Shown here: piece after piece, positions 54,212-63,723 of the stretch | Layout of the letters: each line of letters opens with the position of its first letter | Position numbering within the stretch: position 1 is the stretch's first letter | NCBI RefSeq assembly: GCF_021497505.1 | Contig: NZ_CP069349.1 | Coordinates: 831,861 to 895,860 of the forward strand | Length of the DNA stretch: 64,000 bases | DNA from: Turicibacter sp. TJ11 | Lineage (GTDB): Bacteria; Bacillota_I; Bacilli_A; MOL361; Turicibacteraceae | Direction: 5' to 3' | Program-made: the position numbers and the translations under genes | The notes under the pieces: model-generated | The model's database searches: none | Told to the model about the DNA's origin: nothing | What the model saw: only the letters and a program-made list of their open reading frames with translations

Positions 54212-54901
54212 ATGTTTTTATTTCAATTTATTGCCTCACTCTTCTCTAATCTCATTCCACTTGTGGGGGCAATTAATAATCAAGCATTTCCTAATCCACT
54301 AACCGCAGAGGAAGAAGAATACTACTTCAACAAAATGGCAGAAGGCGATAAAGAGGCTCGCGAAAAGTTAATTGAACATAACTTAAGACTAGTAGCTCAT
54401 ATTGTAAAAAAATATCAAGGTCAAAATGACGACAAAGAAGATTTAATTTCTATCGGAACCATCGGACTCATTAAAGCCATTGACTCTTTTTCACCTGACA
54501 AAGGAACAAAGCTAGCCACCTATGCTGCTCGCTGCATTGATAACGAAATTTTAATGCTATTTAGATCCACTAAAAAAATGAGAAATGATGTTTCATTATA
54601 CGATCCTATTGGATACGATAAAGAGGGAAATGAGATTTGTTTAATTGATGTGGTTAAAGATGAAGAGAAGGATTTAAATGATGTGATTATTCAACAGCTT
54701 GCTATTGAAAAAGTTGAACGCAACTTAGATTCACTGACTCAACGAGAACGCGACATTATTGTTCGTCGATTTGGACTTAATAATCAAGAAGAAGAAACAC
54801 AACAAGAAATTGCTAAGTCTTATGGAATTTCTCGTAGTTATGTGTCACGCATTGAAAAACGTGCGTTGATGAAATTGTATCGAGAGTTTCTTAAAAACTA
54901 A
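54212..54901 (+). CDS. sigK: RNA polymerase sporulation sigma factor, pro-sigma-K
   Basis: 229 aa with GAGGGAGG upstream. The hydrophobic N-terminus (FLFQFIASLFSNLIPLVGAI) followed by NQAFPNPLTAEEE is a membrane-bound pro-sequence like that of Bacillus pro-sigma-K, to be cut by SpoIVFB. Regions 2 (IEHNLRLVAHIVKKYQ, LISIGTIGLIKAIDSF) and 4 (QQEIAKSYGISRSYVSRIEK) are complete. The gene is not interrupted by a skin-like element. It implies a spore-forming host and acts late in the mother cell. Confidence 0.92.
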   Translation: MFLFQFIASLFSNLIPLVGAINNQAFPNPLTAEEEEYYFNKMAEGDKEAREKLIEHNLRLVAHIVKKYQGQNDDKEDLISIGTIGLIKAIDSFSPDKGTKLATYAARCIDNEILMLFRSTKKMRNDVSLYDPIGYDKEGNEICLIDVVKDEEKDLNDVIIQQLAIEKVERNLDSLTQRERDIIVRRFGLNNQEEETQQEIAKSYGISRSYVSRIEKRALMKLYREFLKN

Positions 54902-54930
54902 CCAAAAAGGGGATCTTAATCCCCTTTTTG
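54902..54930. terminator. Bidirectional terminator between sigK and nadE
   Basis: Perfect stem AAAAAGGGGAT / ATCCCCTTTTT with a 4-nt loop; serves the two convergent genes. Confidence 0.93.
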
Positions 54931-54935
54931 TCATG

Positions 54936-56858
54936 TTATAAACGATTGCGATAGCTTGCATCAGACGGCATACGCCAGTCTGTTCGTGGTGAGAGTGAAA
55001 CATCCAACACTTTTGGTCCATCTGGCATCGCTGAACGTTTAAATTGCTGGGAGTAAAAACGACGGAAAAAGATTTGTAAATACTCTAATAATTTTTCTTC
55101 TTCAAACTCTCCCTTAAACGCTTCTTTCATTAACGCATAGATACGATCTTCTGTATCACCGTTGTTTAACATGTGATATAAAATAAAATCGTGCACTTCG
55201 TATTTTCCAATGATCTCTTCTGTATGTTGTTCCGTATTAATTAATTCTGGTGAAATAGGGGTATCTAAAATATCACCTAATGTATATTGAAGTAATTGAG
55301 CATCTTCCTCATTAGTTGTTAAATTTTTCGTTTCACGTAACATGAATTGTTTCACCATAAATTTAACTAATGTTTTAGGAATTCCTGCGTTAATTGCATA
55401 ATTTGACATTTGATCGCCATTATACGTACACCATCCAAGTGCTAACTCAGACATATTCCCCGTTCCTAATACTAGACCATTCATCTTATTGGCTAAGTTC
55501 ATTAAAATATTCGTACGTTCACGAGCTTGAGCATTTTCATACGTAATATCAACGACATTTGGATCATGACCAATCGTTTCAAAATGAGCTAATACGGATT
55601 CACGTAAGTCAATATCATGATGAGTTACTCCTAATGTTTTCATTAATTGATTGGCATTTGTATTCGTACGATTAGACGTTCCAAATCCGCGAATTGTATA
55701 AGCAATAATATTTTGACGAGGCATATGGATTAAATCAAACGTTTTAGCCGCTAACAATAAAGCTAATGTTGAATCTAATCCACCTGAAACCCCAATTAAA
55801 AGGGTTTGAGCCTTCGTGTGTTCCATTCGTTTAGCAAGACCTGCCATTTGAATATTCATCATTTCTTCAAATGCTTCTTTTTCCTCTTTTTTAGGAACAA
55901 ATGGCGTTGGATCAATCGATTGCTCAAACTTGTAAGTTGGACAGTTAACTAACTCAAACGTTACATGTTTAAGATACGTCATATTATCTTCAGCACTTTG
56001 TCTAAACGATGAGGAACGACGACGATCAAATTGAATTTTTGAAATATCTAAATCAGCAAACATCACATTTAACTCTTCACGAGAAAAAATATTCGACTCC
56101 GCAAGTAAGGTTCCATTTTGGGAAACCATACTATGACCACCAAAGACACCATCTGTTGTTGATTCATAAACACCTGATGAACAGTAGATATAACCCGCTA
56201 CTAATTTCAAGCTTTGAATACGAACTAAATCACGTCTTAAGTGATTTTTTTGATAAACTTCATTACTTGTTGATAAATTTAAGATAATATCTGCCCCATT
56301 TAAGGCTAATCGTTGACTAGGTGAAGATGGGACCCATAAATCTTGACAAATTTCCACTCCAAATGAAACATTATGTTCATTGTTTTCAAAAATTAAATCA
56401 CCAAATGGAACTTTACGTCCTAAAAATTCAATTTCATCATAATGTTTAACAATCTCATAACCACGTGTGAACCAACGTTCTTCATAAAACTCCATATCAT
56501 TAGGTAAGTAGCGTTTTGGAATAATCCCTAAGATTTGATTTTTCTGAATGACAATGGCACAGTTATATAAATTTCTTTGAATAGAAATAGGTGCTCCAAC
56601 TGTTAAAACACCATCAAATGGGTTATTTTCTAGTAATGTTTTAATGGCTTCATTTACATCTTGTAATAAATACGTTTGAAATAATAAATCACCACACGTA
56701 TAACCACAAATCGAAAGTTCTGGGAAAACTAAAATTCCTGCTTCATGATCTTGTGCTACTTGTAAAGCTTTTAACATGACTTCTACATTAGCCATTGGGT
56801 CGCCAACCGTCACTTTAGGTGATGAGGTCGCCACTTTTAAAAATCCGTTATGATACAT
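54936..56858 (-). CDS. nadE: Glutamine-dependent NAD(+) synthetase
   Basis: 640 aa. The N-terminal nitrilase/glutaminase domain (about 1-290) has Glu in VFPELSICGY, a Lys in PKRYLPND and Cys in FGVEICQDLW. The C-terminal synthetase domain (about 330-640) has the P-loop SGGLDSTLALLL. Converts nicotinate adenine dinucleotide to NAD with ammonia from glutamine. It starts 3 bp after the nadD stop codon, so the last two steps of NAD synthesis are one operon. Confidence 0.95.
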   Translation of the reverse strand: MYHNGFLKVATSSPKVTVGDPMANVEVMLKALQVAQDHEAGILVFPELSICGYTCGDLLFQTYLLQDVNEAIKTLLENNPFDGVLTVGAPISIQRNLYNCAIVIQKNQILGIIPKRYLPNDMEFYEERWFTRGYEIVKHYDEIEFLGRKVPFGDLIFENNEHNVSFGVEICQDLWVPSSPSQRLALNGADIILNLSTSNEVYQKNHLRRDLVRIQSLKLVAGYIYCSSGVYESTTDGVFGGHSMVSQNGTLLAESNIFSREELNVMFADLDISKIQFDRRRSSSFRQSAEDNMTYLKHVTFELVNCPTYKFEQSIDPTPFVPKKEEKEAFEEMMNIQMAGLAKRMEHTKAQTLLIGVSGGLDSTLALLLAAKTFDLIHMPRQNIIAYTIRGFGTSNRTNTNANQLMKTLGVTHHDIDLRESVLAHFETIGHDPNVVDITYENAQARERTNILMNLANKMNGLVLGTGNMSELALGWCTYNGDQMSNYAINAGIPKTLVKFMVKQFMLRETKNLTTNEEDAQLLQYTLGDILDTPISPELINTEQHTEEIIGKYEVHDFILYHMLNNGDTEDRIYALMKEAFKGEFEEEKLLEYLQIFFRRFYSQQFKRSAMPDGPKVLDVSLSPRTDWRMPSDASYRNRL

Positions 56859-56861
56859 GAA

Positions 56862-57443
56862 TTACTCACCTCTTCCATACAATTGATGTTCTTTAACATA
56901 CTGATCGACACACGCTAAAACAAGGTCTGATCGATTTAAATTTTCACGATACATCGTTGATGACACGTCCATTTTTCCAAATGAATTTAAGACAATGAAT
57001 TGATCGTAATAAAGCCCAAATTGTGTTTTTATAATCTGATCAACGTCAATATCATCTCGTCTAAAGACGATGATTTTAAACTGTTGAATTAATTGCTCGT
57101 ATTGAACCCAGTTAGGTAAATCTTTTAAATTATCGGCCCCAATCACAAATGCAATGTCTTGAGTTGGATACTGTTTTTTCATGATGCTTAATGTCTCAAA
57201 ACTTGTTAAGACGCGATCTGCTTCGACTTCAATCATTGAAACGGATGCATGTGGTAGCTGTTTACAAACAAGGTTTAACATATTCACTCGATGATGTGAT
57301 GAAATTAAACCTTTCTTAGGATATTGGTCCCCAACAGGTAAAAAGAAAAACTGTTCACAATCTGTTTGCTTTAAAATATGTTTAGCAATCTGATCATGTG
57401 CAATCGTTGGGGGATTAAAGGAACCACCAAAGACAACGATCAT
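56862..57443 (-). CDS. nadD: Nicotinate-nucleotide adenylyltransferase
   Basis: 193 aa. Nucleotidyltransferase motifs VVFGGSFNPPTIAHD (GxFxPxHxxH type, with H in IAH) and SSTMYRENL (ISSTxIR type). Makes deamido-NAD, the substrate of NadE encoded next. In Bacillus this gene lies by yhbY; here it has moved to nadE. Confidence 0.94.
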   Translation of the reverse strand: MIVVFGGSFNPPTIAHDQIAKHILKQTDCEQFFFLPVGDQYPKKGLISSHHRVNMLNLVCKQLPHASVSMIEVEADRVLTSFETLSIMKKQYPTQDIAFVIGADNLKDLPNWVQYEQLIQQFKIIVFRRDDIDVDQIIKTQFGLYYDQFIVLNSFGKMDVSSTMYRENLNRSDLVLACVDQYVKEHQLYGRGE

Positions 57444-57585
57444 GTCTATATCACTCCATTTCTATCACCTTTAGTATGAGCTAGCTCGATAATCTTTAGT
57501 CTTAAATCAAGTGAGCTATTGAATTTTTACTAACTCCCAATCAAAACTAAGTGATGTACTCTCTTCATTTAGTTTTGACATAAAA

Positions 57586-57621
57586 AAGAAAACAATCGCA
57601 AAAATAATTTGCGATTGTTTT
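57586..57621. terminator. Terminator of mtnN
   Basis: Stem AACAATCGCAAA / TTTGCGATTGTT with 5-nt loop and A/T runs on both sides. Confidence 0.9.
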
Positions 57622-57627
57622 TGCTTA

Positions 57628-58317
57628 TTAGATCATTGCCACTAATTCTGTGACCATTTGTGAAGATTCTTTTGCTGCAACCGCTAAAAATTCATTAAAG
57701 GAAATGTGTGATTCTTTTCCAGCGATATCTGATAACGCGCGGACAATAATAAATGGTTTTTCATAATGATGACAAACTTGTGCCACCGCAGCTGCTTCCA
57801 TTTCAGTCGCTACAACTGATGGACAGTTCGTTTTAATGAATTCCATTTGATCAGGACGATTAATGAATGAATCCCCTGTCCCAATTTGCCCTAGCCAATA
57901 TGTTTTATTTGCTTTTTGTAATACTTCTTCTGTTTTTTTCATTAAATCAGCGTCTGATTCATAAACAGCAGGCATTCCCGGAACTTGTCCGTAAGCATAG
58001 TTAAATCCTGTGACATCGACATCATGATATAACGTCCCATTAGAAACGACAACATCTCCGATATTTGCTTGAGGGTGTAATCCTCCCGCTGATCCTGTAT
58101 TGATCACATAATCGATATCGTAATGTTCAAATAATAACGTTGTTGCAATCGCAACATTGACTTTTCCGATTCCGCTTTTTAATAGAACAACTTCTTTATC
58201 ATTTAATGTTCCTTTTGTAAATTCAACATGTGCAATGGTTTTAACTTCTTCAACAGTCATTGCTTCACGTAATAACGTGACTTCTTCTTCCATGGCACCA
58301 ATAATTGCAATCGTCAT
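57628..58317 (-). CDS. mtnN: 5'-methylthioadenosine/S-adenosylhomocysteine nucleosidase
   Basis: 229 aa. MTIAIIGAMEEEVTLLREAM with the catalytic Glu, VINTGSAGGL, TEMEAAAVAQVCH (Met-Glu ribose site) and VRALSDIA with the catalytic Asp. Cleaves MTA and SAH in the methyl recycling pathway. It follows greA with separate terminators. Confidence 0.95.
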   Translation of the reverse strand: MTIAIIGAMEEEVTLLREAMTVEEVKTIAHVEFTKGTLNDKEVVLLKSGIGKVNVAIATTLLFEHYDIDYVINTGSAGGLHPQANIGDVVVSNGTLYHDVDVTGFNYAYGQVPGMPAVYESDADLMKKTEEVLQKANKTYWLGQIGTGDSFINRPDQMEFIKTNCPSVVATEMEAAAVAQVCHHYEKPFIIVRALSDIAGKESHISFNEFLAVAAKESSQMVTELVAMI

Positions 58318-58349
58318 GTTTTAACCACCTTTATTTCTATTTCGTTTGA

Positions 58350-58379
58350 AAGAAAAAGAGCTGCTTATGGGCAGCTCAA
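58350..58379 (-). terminator. Terminator of greA
   Basis: Minus-strand stem GAGCTGC / GCAGCTC with T5, 5 bp after the stop codon. Confidence 0.9.
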
Positions 58380-58381
58380 AA

Positions 58382-58852
58382 TTATTGAACATTAACAATA
58401 GCAACTGTAATAACACCTTTTGGCGTTGAAACCATTGCTGTATCACCCTGACGTTTACCCATTAAAGCTTGAGCAATAGGAGATTCATTTGAGATTTTTG
58501 CATCAAATGGATTTGCCTCAGCGCTACCTACAATTTTATATGTTACGTCTTCTGATGTTGATTCCTCACGGAATGTTACTGTTGATCCGATAGTAATCAC
58601 GTCGCTATCTTCATCTGATTCAATAACAACTGCATTTTTTAAAATGTATTGTAATTCTTGAATACGCTCATAGACCATTGCTTGTTCTTCACGTGCTGCA
58701 TCATACTCAGCATTTTCTGAAAGGTCCCCTTGTGCACGAGCTTCTTGTAATTTAACTTTAATTTCTTCCATACGCACTTGCGTTAAGTGATCTAATTCAT
58801 CTTGAAACTTTTTAATCCCTTCAAGGGTTAAATGTTGTTGTTTTTCTTTCAT
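58382..58852 (-). CDS. greA: Transcription elongation factor GreA
   Basis: 156 aa from the ATG at 58,852 with GGAGG 7 bp upstream; a longer frame begins 16 codons earlier without a ribosome site. N-terminal coiled coil with the acidic tip ARAQGDLSENAEYDAA and the C-terminal FKBP-like domain (NESPIAQALMGKRQGD). Stimulates transcript cleavage by backtracked RNA polymerase. Downstream of udk as in Bacillus. Confidence 0.95.
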   Translation of the reverse strand: MKEKQQHLTLEGIKKFQDELDHLTQVRMEEIKVKLQEARAQGDLSENAEYDAAREEQAMVYERIQELQYILKNAVVIESDEDSDVITIGSTVTFREESTSEDVTYKIVGSAEANPFDAKISNESPIAQALMGKRQGDTAMVSTPKGVITVAIVNVQ

Positions 58853-59058
58853 CAAAAATTCCTCCGAATCAATTGAAACCAATAAGATTGATAATTTCAA
58901 CTATATATTATACATGAACTTATTCATTTAGTAAACATTATGCCATTAATCCACCAAAAGTGTTAAGGTGTTCTTTTACATCTCTTCATTTAGTTTTCCA
59001 CTTTTAGCATAATTTATTCATTTTTCCGAAAAAATTACAAAAAATAAGGTATTAGAGA

Positions 59059-59086
59059 TAAAAAGTAAGGCGTTTGCCTTACTTGC
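59059..59086 (-). terminator. Terminator of udk
   Basis: Minus-strand stem AAGTAAGGC / GCCTTACTT with a 4-nt loop and T5. Confidence 0.9.
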
Positions 59087-59105
59087 ATGATTATAGTTTT
59101 ATCGA

Positions 59106-59726
59106 TTAAGCATTTAAAATACTATTAATTTTTGTGATTAATAAGTCAATAGCTACCGTGTTTGTTTTTCCATCCGGAACAATGATGTCCGCATATTTTT
59201 TAGTGGGTTCAACGAATTGTTCATGCATCGGTTTAACCGATTCAATGTATTGTGAAATCACTGAATCAATCGTACGGCCACGTTCTGTTGTATCGCGTAA
59301 TAAACGACGAATAAAGCGAATATCATCATCACTCTCAACAAAGATCTTAATATCTAATAATTCACGAATTTTTACATCTTCTAAAACGAATAAACCTTCA
59401 ACAATAATAATTTTTGTTGGCTCTATTTTTTCTGTTTCTTCACTACGCGTATGTTGCGTATAATCATAAATTGGCTTCTCGATTGAGTAACCTAACATTA
59501 ATTTTTTTAAATGTTTAACTAATAATTCATTATCCATTGATAGTGGATGATCGTAATTCGTTTTGACACGTTCTTCCATTGTCATGTGACTTTGATCATT
59601 ATAGTAATCATCTTGTCTTAGTAAGGTAATGGTACGATCTGAGAAGGCATCATATAAAATACGTGATACACTTGTTTTTCCAGAGGCTGTTCCACCAGCA
59701 ACACCGATAATTAATGGTTTATTCAT
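59106..59726 (-). CDS. udk: Uridine kinase
   Basis: 206 aa. P-loop GVAGGTASGKTSVSR at the start, RQDDYYNDQ, NYDHPLSMD and the lid RRLLRDTTERGR. Phosphorylates uridine and cytidine in pyrimidine salvage. Order yrrN-yrrO-udk-greA is conserved with Bacillus. Confidence 0.95.
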   Translation of the reverse strand: MNKPLIIGVAGGTASGKTSVSRILYDAFSDRTITLLRQDDYYNDQSHMTMEERVKTNYDHPLSMDNELLVKHLKKLMLGYSIEKPIYDYTQHTRSEETEKIEPTKIIIVEGLFVLEDVKIRELLDIKIFVESDDDIRFIRRLLRDTTERGRTIDSVISQYIESVKPMHEQFVEPTKKYADIIVPDGKTNTVAIDLLITKINSILNA

Positions 59727-59933
59727 ATTTCTCTACCTCATTTTTAAAAATTTTTCTAAAAAGATTTCGGGATGATTTCATAGCTCGTTTACAGCTATTT
59801 AAACTTTTATCTCATACCATCTAAAGTGGTCTGATTTCCAAATAAGAAGTATACACTATCTTTCTACAAAATTCAACAATAATTCAGTAAGAAATCACCC
59901 TTCTCATTAGCTTGCCACTTTTCCTTTTCTTCA

Positions 59934-59966
59934 TAAGAAAAACCATAGCGAATAAACGCTATGGTT
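59934..59966 (-). terminator. Terminator of the U32 gene pair
   Basis: Minus-strand stem AACCATAGCG / CGCTATGGTT with a 6-nt loop and T run. Confidence 0.92.
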
Positions 59967-59968
59967 GC

Positions 59969-61234
59969 TTATTTAACGTGTTTACGCATCATATCATTTG
60001 GATATAACTTAAACGGAACTTTGAATTTTAAAATTTGTTTTGGATGACGAGCCACATCCAGTGCTTCTCCTCGTTCATCATACAATTCATTAATCGTCAT
60101 GATTTGTGTCTCAATCTTTGGTCCGAAAAATTCCACACGTTCTCCCAGACGGAAATGATTTCGTTGTTGTAACGTCACTTCTTGTGTTTCATCATTATAA
60201 TCTAAAACTAATCCAATGAACTCTTGTGTTGGATGCTCATCACGATTATTAAACATTTGCTCTTCATGTGATGGAATCCCTTCAAAGAAAGCGGGCGCTG
60301 TTTCACGATTTGCACATTTTGATAACTCAACTAATAAGTCTTCATTGAACACAAAATGATCAGGATCTTCACAATATAAATCAATTAATTTACGATACGT
60401 GCTAACAACTGTCGCTACATAATGAATAGATTTCATTCGTCCTTCGATTTTTAAACTATCAATTCCAAGTTCAATCATTTCTGGAACTGAACGTAATAAG
60501 TTTAAGTCTTTTGGACTCATGGCAAACTTAATGTCATCTTCTTTAAATAATGACGTCATTTCGTCGTTTTGACCTTTAACTAAATCATATTCCCAACGAC
60601 ATGATTGACAGCACCCTCCACGGTTTGAGTCACGGGCTGTCATATGATTTGATAACGTGCAGCGTCCTGAATACGCAATACACATCGCTCCATGAACGAA
60701 GGCCTCAATTTCAACATCCGTTTTTTCCATGATCTCTTTGATTTCTTCTTTTGTTGTTTCACGGGCTAAAACGACACGGTGAAGTCCTTCCTGTTGCCAA
60801 AACTTAACCGCCATATGATTCATTGTTGATTGCTGCGTACTTAAATGAACTTCAACATTTGGAGCGACACGTTTACATGTTTCAATGATTAATGGGTCTG
60901 CAACAATAATTCCCGCTACATCAATTTCACCTAATGCTTTTAAATACGCTTCTAACCCTTCCATATTCTCATTGTGAGCAATGATGTTAGTCGTAATATA
61001 AATTTTTGATCCGTATTGTTTTGCAAATTCGACCCCTTCACGGATTTCATCTAATGAAAAGTTTTGGGCATTTGAGCGTAAACCAAACTCGCGTCCACCA
61101 ATAAAGACTGCATCAGCACCATACATAACGGCAATCTTTAATTTTTCAAGTGAACCGGCTGGAGCTAACAATTCTGGTTTTTTTACGATGATGCGTTTGC
61201 CATCAACGATTGCTGATACTGGTTTTCTTGCCAT
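59969..61234 (-). CDS. trhP2: U32-family tRNA hydroxylation protein (TrhP2/YrrO)
   Basis: 421 aa. The U32 signature EAFVHGAMCIAYSGRCTLSNH with the cysteines RGGCCQSCRWEYDL and, further on, SKCANRE is complete; these coordinate an iron-sulfur cluster in the family. In Bacillus the YrrN/YrrO pair is needed for prephenate-dependent 5-hydroxyuridine formation at tRNA position 34. Formerly called a collagenase-like peptidase. Starts after AAGGGAG, 21 bp behind its partner. Confidence 0.88.
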   Translation of the reverse strand: MARKPVSAIVDGKRIIVKKPELLAPAGSLEKLKIAVMYGADAVFIGGREFGLRSNAQNFSLDEIREGVEFAKQYGSKIYITTNIIAHNENMEGLEAYLKALGEIDVAGIIVADPLIIETCKRVAPNVEVHLSTQQSTMNHMAVKFWQQEGLHRVVLARETTKEEIKEIMEKTDVEIEAFVHGAMCIAYSGRCTLSNHMTARDSNRGGCCQSCRWEYDLVKGQNDEMTSLFKEDDIKFAMSPKDLNLLRSVPEMIELGIDSLKIEGRMKSIHYVATVVSTYRKLIDLYCEDPDHFVFNEDLLVELSKCANRETAPAFFEGIPSHEEQMFNNRDEHPTQEFIGLVLDYNDETQEVTLQQRNHFRLGERVEFFGPKIETQIMTINELYDERGEALDVARHPKQILKFKVPFKLYPNDMMRKHVK

Positions 61235-61255
61235 GTCCTAGTACTCCCTTCTACT

Positions 61256-62191
61256 CTACTTATTTTTATAAATGGATGGTTTATAGAAAAATCCTCGATC
61301 TAATCCACGAGAGGTTGGTTGAATTTCCTCTAATTTTTTATATAAGGCACGTCCGACTTGATGATATTTCTCACGATCATTCAGACATAAATCGATCGCG
61401 AAACGATAAGCTTTTGTGACATTAATTAAATAATCACTTGATTTTAAAACACCATCGATTCGTAAACTATCAATGCCTGCATCAATAAAATCAGCTAAGT
61501 CATCAATCATGCACACATCTGATCCATTGAAGATATGTGTTCCTTGTTCATCTTCATAAACTGGATAATATAAGCTTCGTTCTGGATCAAATAACATTAA
61601 TCCCTCTTCACGTGATTGCACCGTTTCAACGACTTGTCCTTGGAATTTTAAATAGTTCCCCACTAAATGACGACGTGATTGGAACATACAAATCGCGCCA
61701 TGAATTAAAATTTCTACTTCACCTTTTGAGTGTTCTTTCGTTTCAATTACAGGCTCTTTCATCATTTCTGGCGCTAATACCGTACGAACCACGCCGCGAT
61801 CATACCAATAATTCACTGTAAAATAGTTCGTTCCTAATGTTTCACTACTCCAATGAAGCGTCATCTCAGGTGCGACTTCTTTTGCAATCATGTAAGCCCC
61901 TGGGTCTGAAAAGCGAAGCGCATCGATCGGTAATTCTTTAAGCATTTCAATATATGTTTTTAAATCGTCTAGTAATCCATTTGGCATAATTGCATTAATG
62001 GCTACATATACTTTTTTATTATGTCTTTTAATCAATTCAACGGCTTGACGTAACTCGTCCATTTTAAAGTGACCAGCCAAGCGTAAGCCGAATTTTTCCT
62101 CACCGATAATAAAGGCATCGGCACCTGCTTCAATTAATGCTTCAATCTCATGTAATCCATGAGGTGTAACAACTAATTCTGGTTTTTTCAT
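61256..62191 (-). CDS. trhP1: U32-family tRNA hydroxylation protein (TrhP1/YrrN)
   Basis: 311 aa. Shorter U32 protein beginning KPELVVTPHGLHEIEALIEA with EILIHGAICMFQSRRHLVGN. It lacks the full cysteine cluster of its partner, as expected of TrhP1/YrrN. First gene of the pair; together they hydroxylate wobble uridine of tRNAs. Confidence 0.85.
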   Translation of the reverse strand: MKKPELVVTPHGLHEIEALIEAGADAFIIGEEKFGLRLAGHFKMDELRQAVELIKRHNKKVYVAINAIMPNGLLDDLKTYIEMLKELPIDALRFSDPGAYMIAKEVAPEMTLHWSSETLGTNYFTVNYWYDRGVVRTVLAPEMMKEPVIETKEHSKGEVEILIHGAICMFQSRRHLVGNYLKFQGQVVETVQSREEGLMLFDPERSLYYPVYEDEQGTHIFNGSDVCMIDDLADFIDAGIDSLRIDGVLKSSDYLINVTKAYRFAIDLCLNDREKYHQVGRALYKKLEEIQPTSRGLDRGFFYKPSIYKNK

Positions 62192-62556
62192 TTTATCAAC
62201 TCACTTTATAATAATGACAATATAAGATTATAAACTACTTGAAAGATAATTGCACTGATTTTGATTTATTTTTATCTAAAATCTCTGATAATCCTCAATC
62301 ATTCAACATATTTTAAATGAATGAAATTATTTTTTCACCCTAATCAAGATGATGATTAATTTATTTTAATTTTTTATGTTAACACCTATGAAACGTTTAA
62401 ATGAGATGCTTCTTTTCTTATTTATTATGGATAAGAGAAGTGCTTTTTTATCAAAAAACCATTTCTTTATTCTTTTTTTCATTAAACTCAGGTCAATCAC
62501 TGTTTTTTTATTATATACTAGGGTTTTTATTCATTACTTTTAGTATTTAATGTTGA
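62192..62556. other. Intergenic stretch without a gene
   Basis: 365 AT-rich bases. An imperfect hairpin with a T run (about 62,404-62,452) could stop rightward or leftward transcription. It likely holds the promoter of the U32 pair; no open frame is credible. Confidence 0.5.
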
Positions 62557-63723
62557 TTAAATGTCATAAATCACATGATTTTTACCCGCTTGTTTCACAC
62601 GATATAATAATTGATCCGTTTTTTCATAATTTTCTTCATAACTTAATGAGCAGTCAAATGTTCGAACCCCCATACTAATCGTGAGTTGTGGCTGTAAATT
62701 TAACTGTTTGAGTTCATCAAATAACTGATTAATTTGATTTTGCAACTTCGATTCTTCTTCTGTCAGTAATATTGCAAATTCATCTCCACCGATTCGATAA
62801 CTAACCTCTTTAAAAATACGTTGCAAAAGTCGTCCTAATGTTGCTAGATAAGAATCTCCCTTATGATGTCCATACGTGTTATTCAAGTCTCTAAGTCCAT
62901 CTAAATCAATAATTCCAAGATAACAGTTTTTATTTTCCAAACGATAGATTGATGAAATGTCTTCCATGAATTTATGGCGATTATACACACCTGTCAACTG
63001 ATCGACGTAGGCTAGTTTTCCATAATAATGCTCCTTCGTCACATCTTTACCGACAAAGAATATGCCTTTTTTATATTTTAACTTTCTCACTTTATAAACG
63101 ACATCCCCTGCCTCTTCGTAAGTAATCACCTCTCCATTTTGTAACGTTAATAAATCACTATTGATACAGTGCATCGCTAATTCAGGTGATAGTAGCTCGT
63201 GATCGGTTAGATTTAAGACCTCTTCCTTACTTTTGCCTAAAAATTGAGCATAAGCTTTATTAATATATTGATATTTTAACTGTTCATCTTTATAGCACAG
63301 TAATTCATCGATACTATCTAAAAGATTTTCAATTAAATTCGATGACTGATGATTACAAGTTATGTCTTGAAGTTCCATCACCACATGGCCATCTAGCCAC
63401 TGAACTGAGCCATTTAAGCGACGCTGACTTGTTTTAGTATCAACTAAAAAATGATTTAATGATCGACGTTTTTTATCACAAGCTACTTCTTTTAGCACGT
63501 GTAACACATCACACATCTGCTCATCACAGCATTGACAACACGTAACATCTAAACAAAAATTAGTCTGAGATGTCCATAAATGAGTTAACAGTGGACACGA
63601 TTCATGACTTAAACTTTCCATATATGGATTAACATAAAGAACATTTAGCTGTTCATCAAAAACGACGAATCCTGTTTGAGAAGACTCTAAAATAGTCTTA
63701 AACATGTTATTTTCTACTTTCAT
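62557..63723 (-). CDS. PAS-GGDEF diguanylate cyclase
   Basis: 388 aa. A PAS-like domain (about 7-60), then a cysteine-rich insert (CLDVTCCQCCDEQMCD near 57-72), a second PAS (about 125-235, LLDSIDELLCYKDEQLKYQY), and a GGDEF domain (about 240-388) with SYRIGGDEFAILL. The GGDEF loop is intact, so c-di-GMP synthesis is likely; no RxxD inhibitory site is obvious. The Cys cluster could bind metal or sense redox state. GGAGATG upstream. The remaining 277 bp to the window end hold no gene. Confidence 0.88.
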   Translation of the reverse strand: MKVENNMFKTILESSQTGFVVFDEQLNVLYVNPYMESLSHESCPLLTHLWTSQTNFCLDVTCCQCCDEQMCDVLHVLKEVACDKKRRSLNHFLVDTKTSQRRLNGSVQWLDGHVVMELQDITCNHQSSNLIENLLDSIDELLCYKDEQLKYQYINKAYAQFLGKSKEEVLNLTDHELLSPELAMHCINSDLLTLQNGEVITYEEAGDVVYKVRKLKYKKGIFFVGKDVTKEHYYGKLAYVDQLTGVYNRHKFMEDISSIYRLENKNCYLGIIDLDGLRDLNNTYGHHKGDSYLATLGRLLQRIFKEVSYRIGGDEFAILLTEEESKLQNQINQLFDELKQLNLQPQLTISMGVRTFDCSLSYEENYEKTDQLLYRVKQAGKNHVIYDI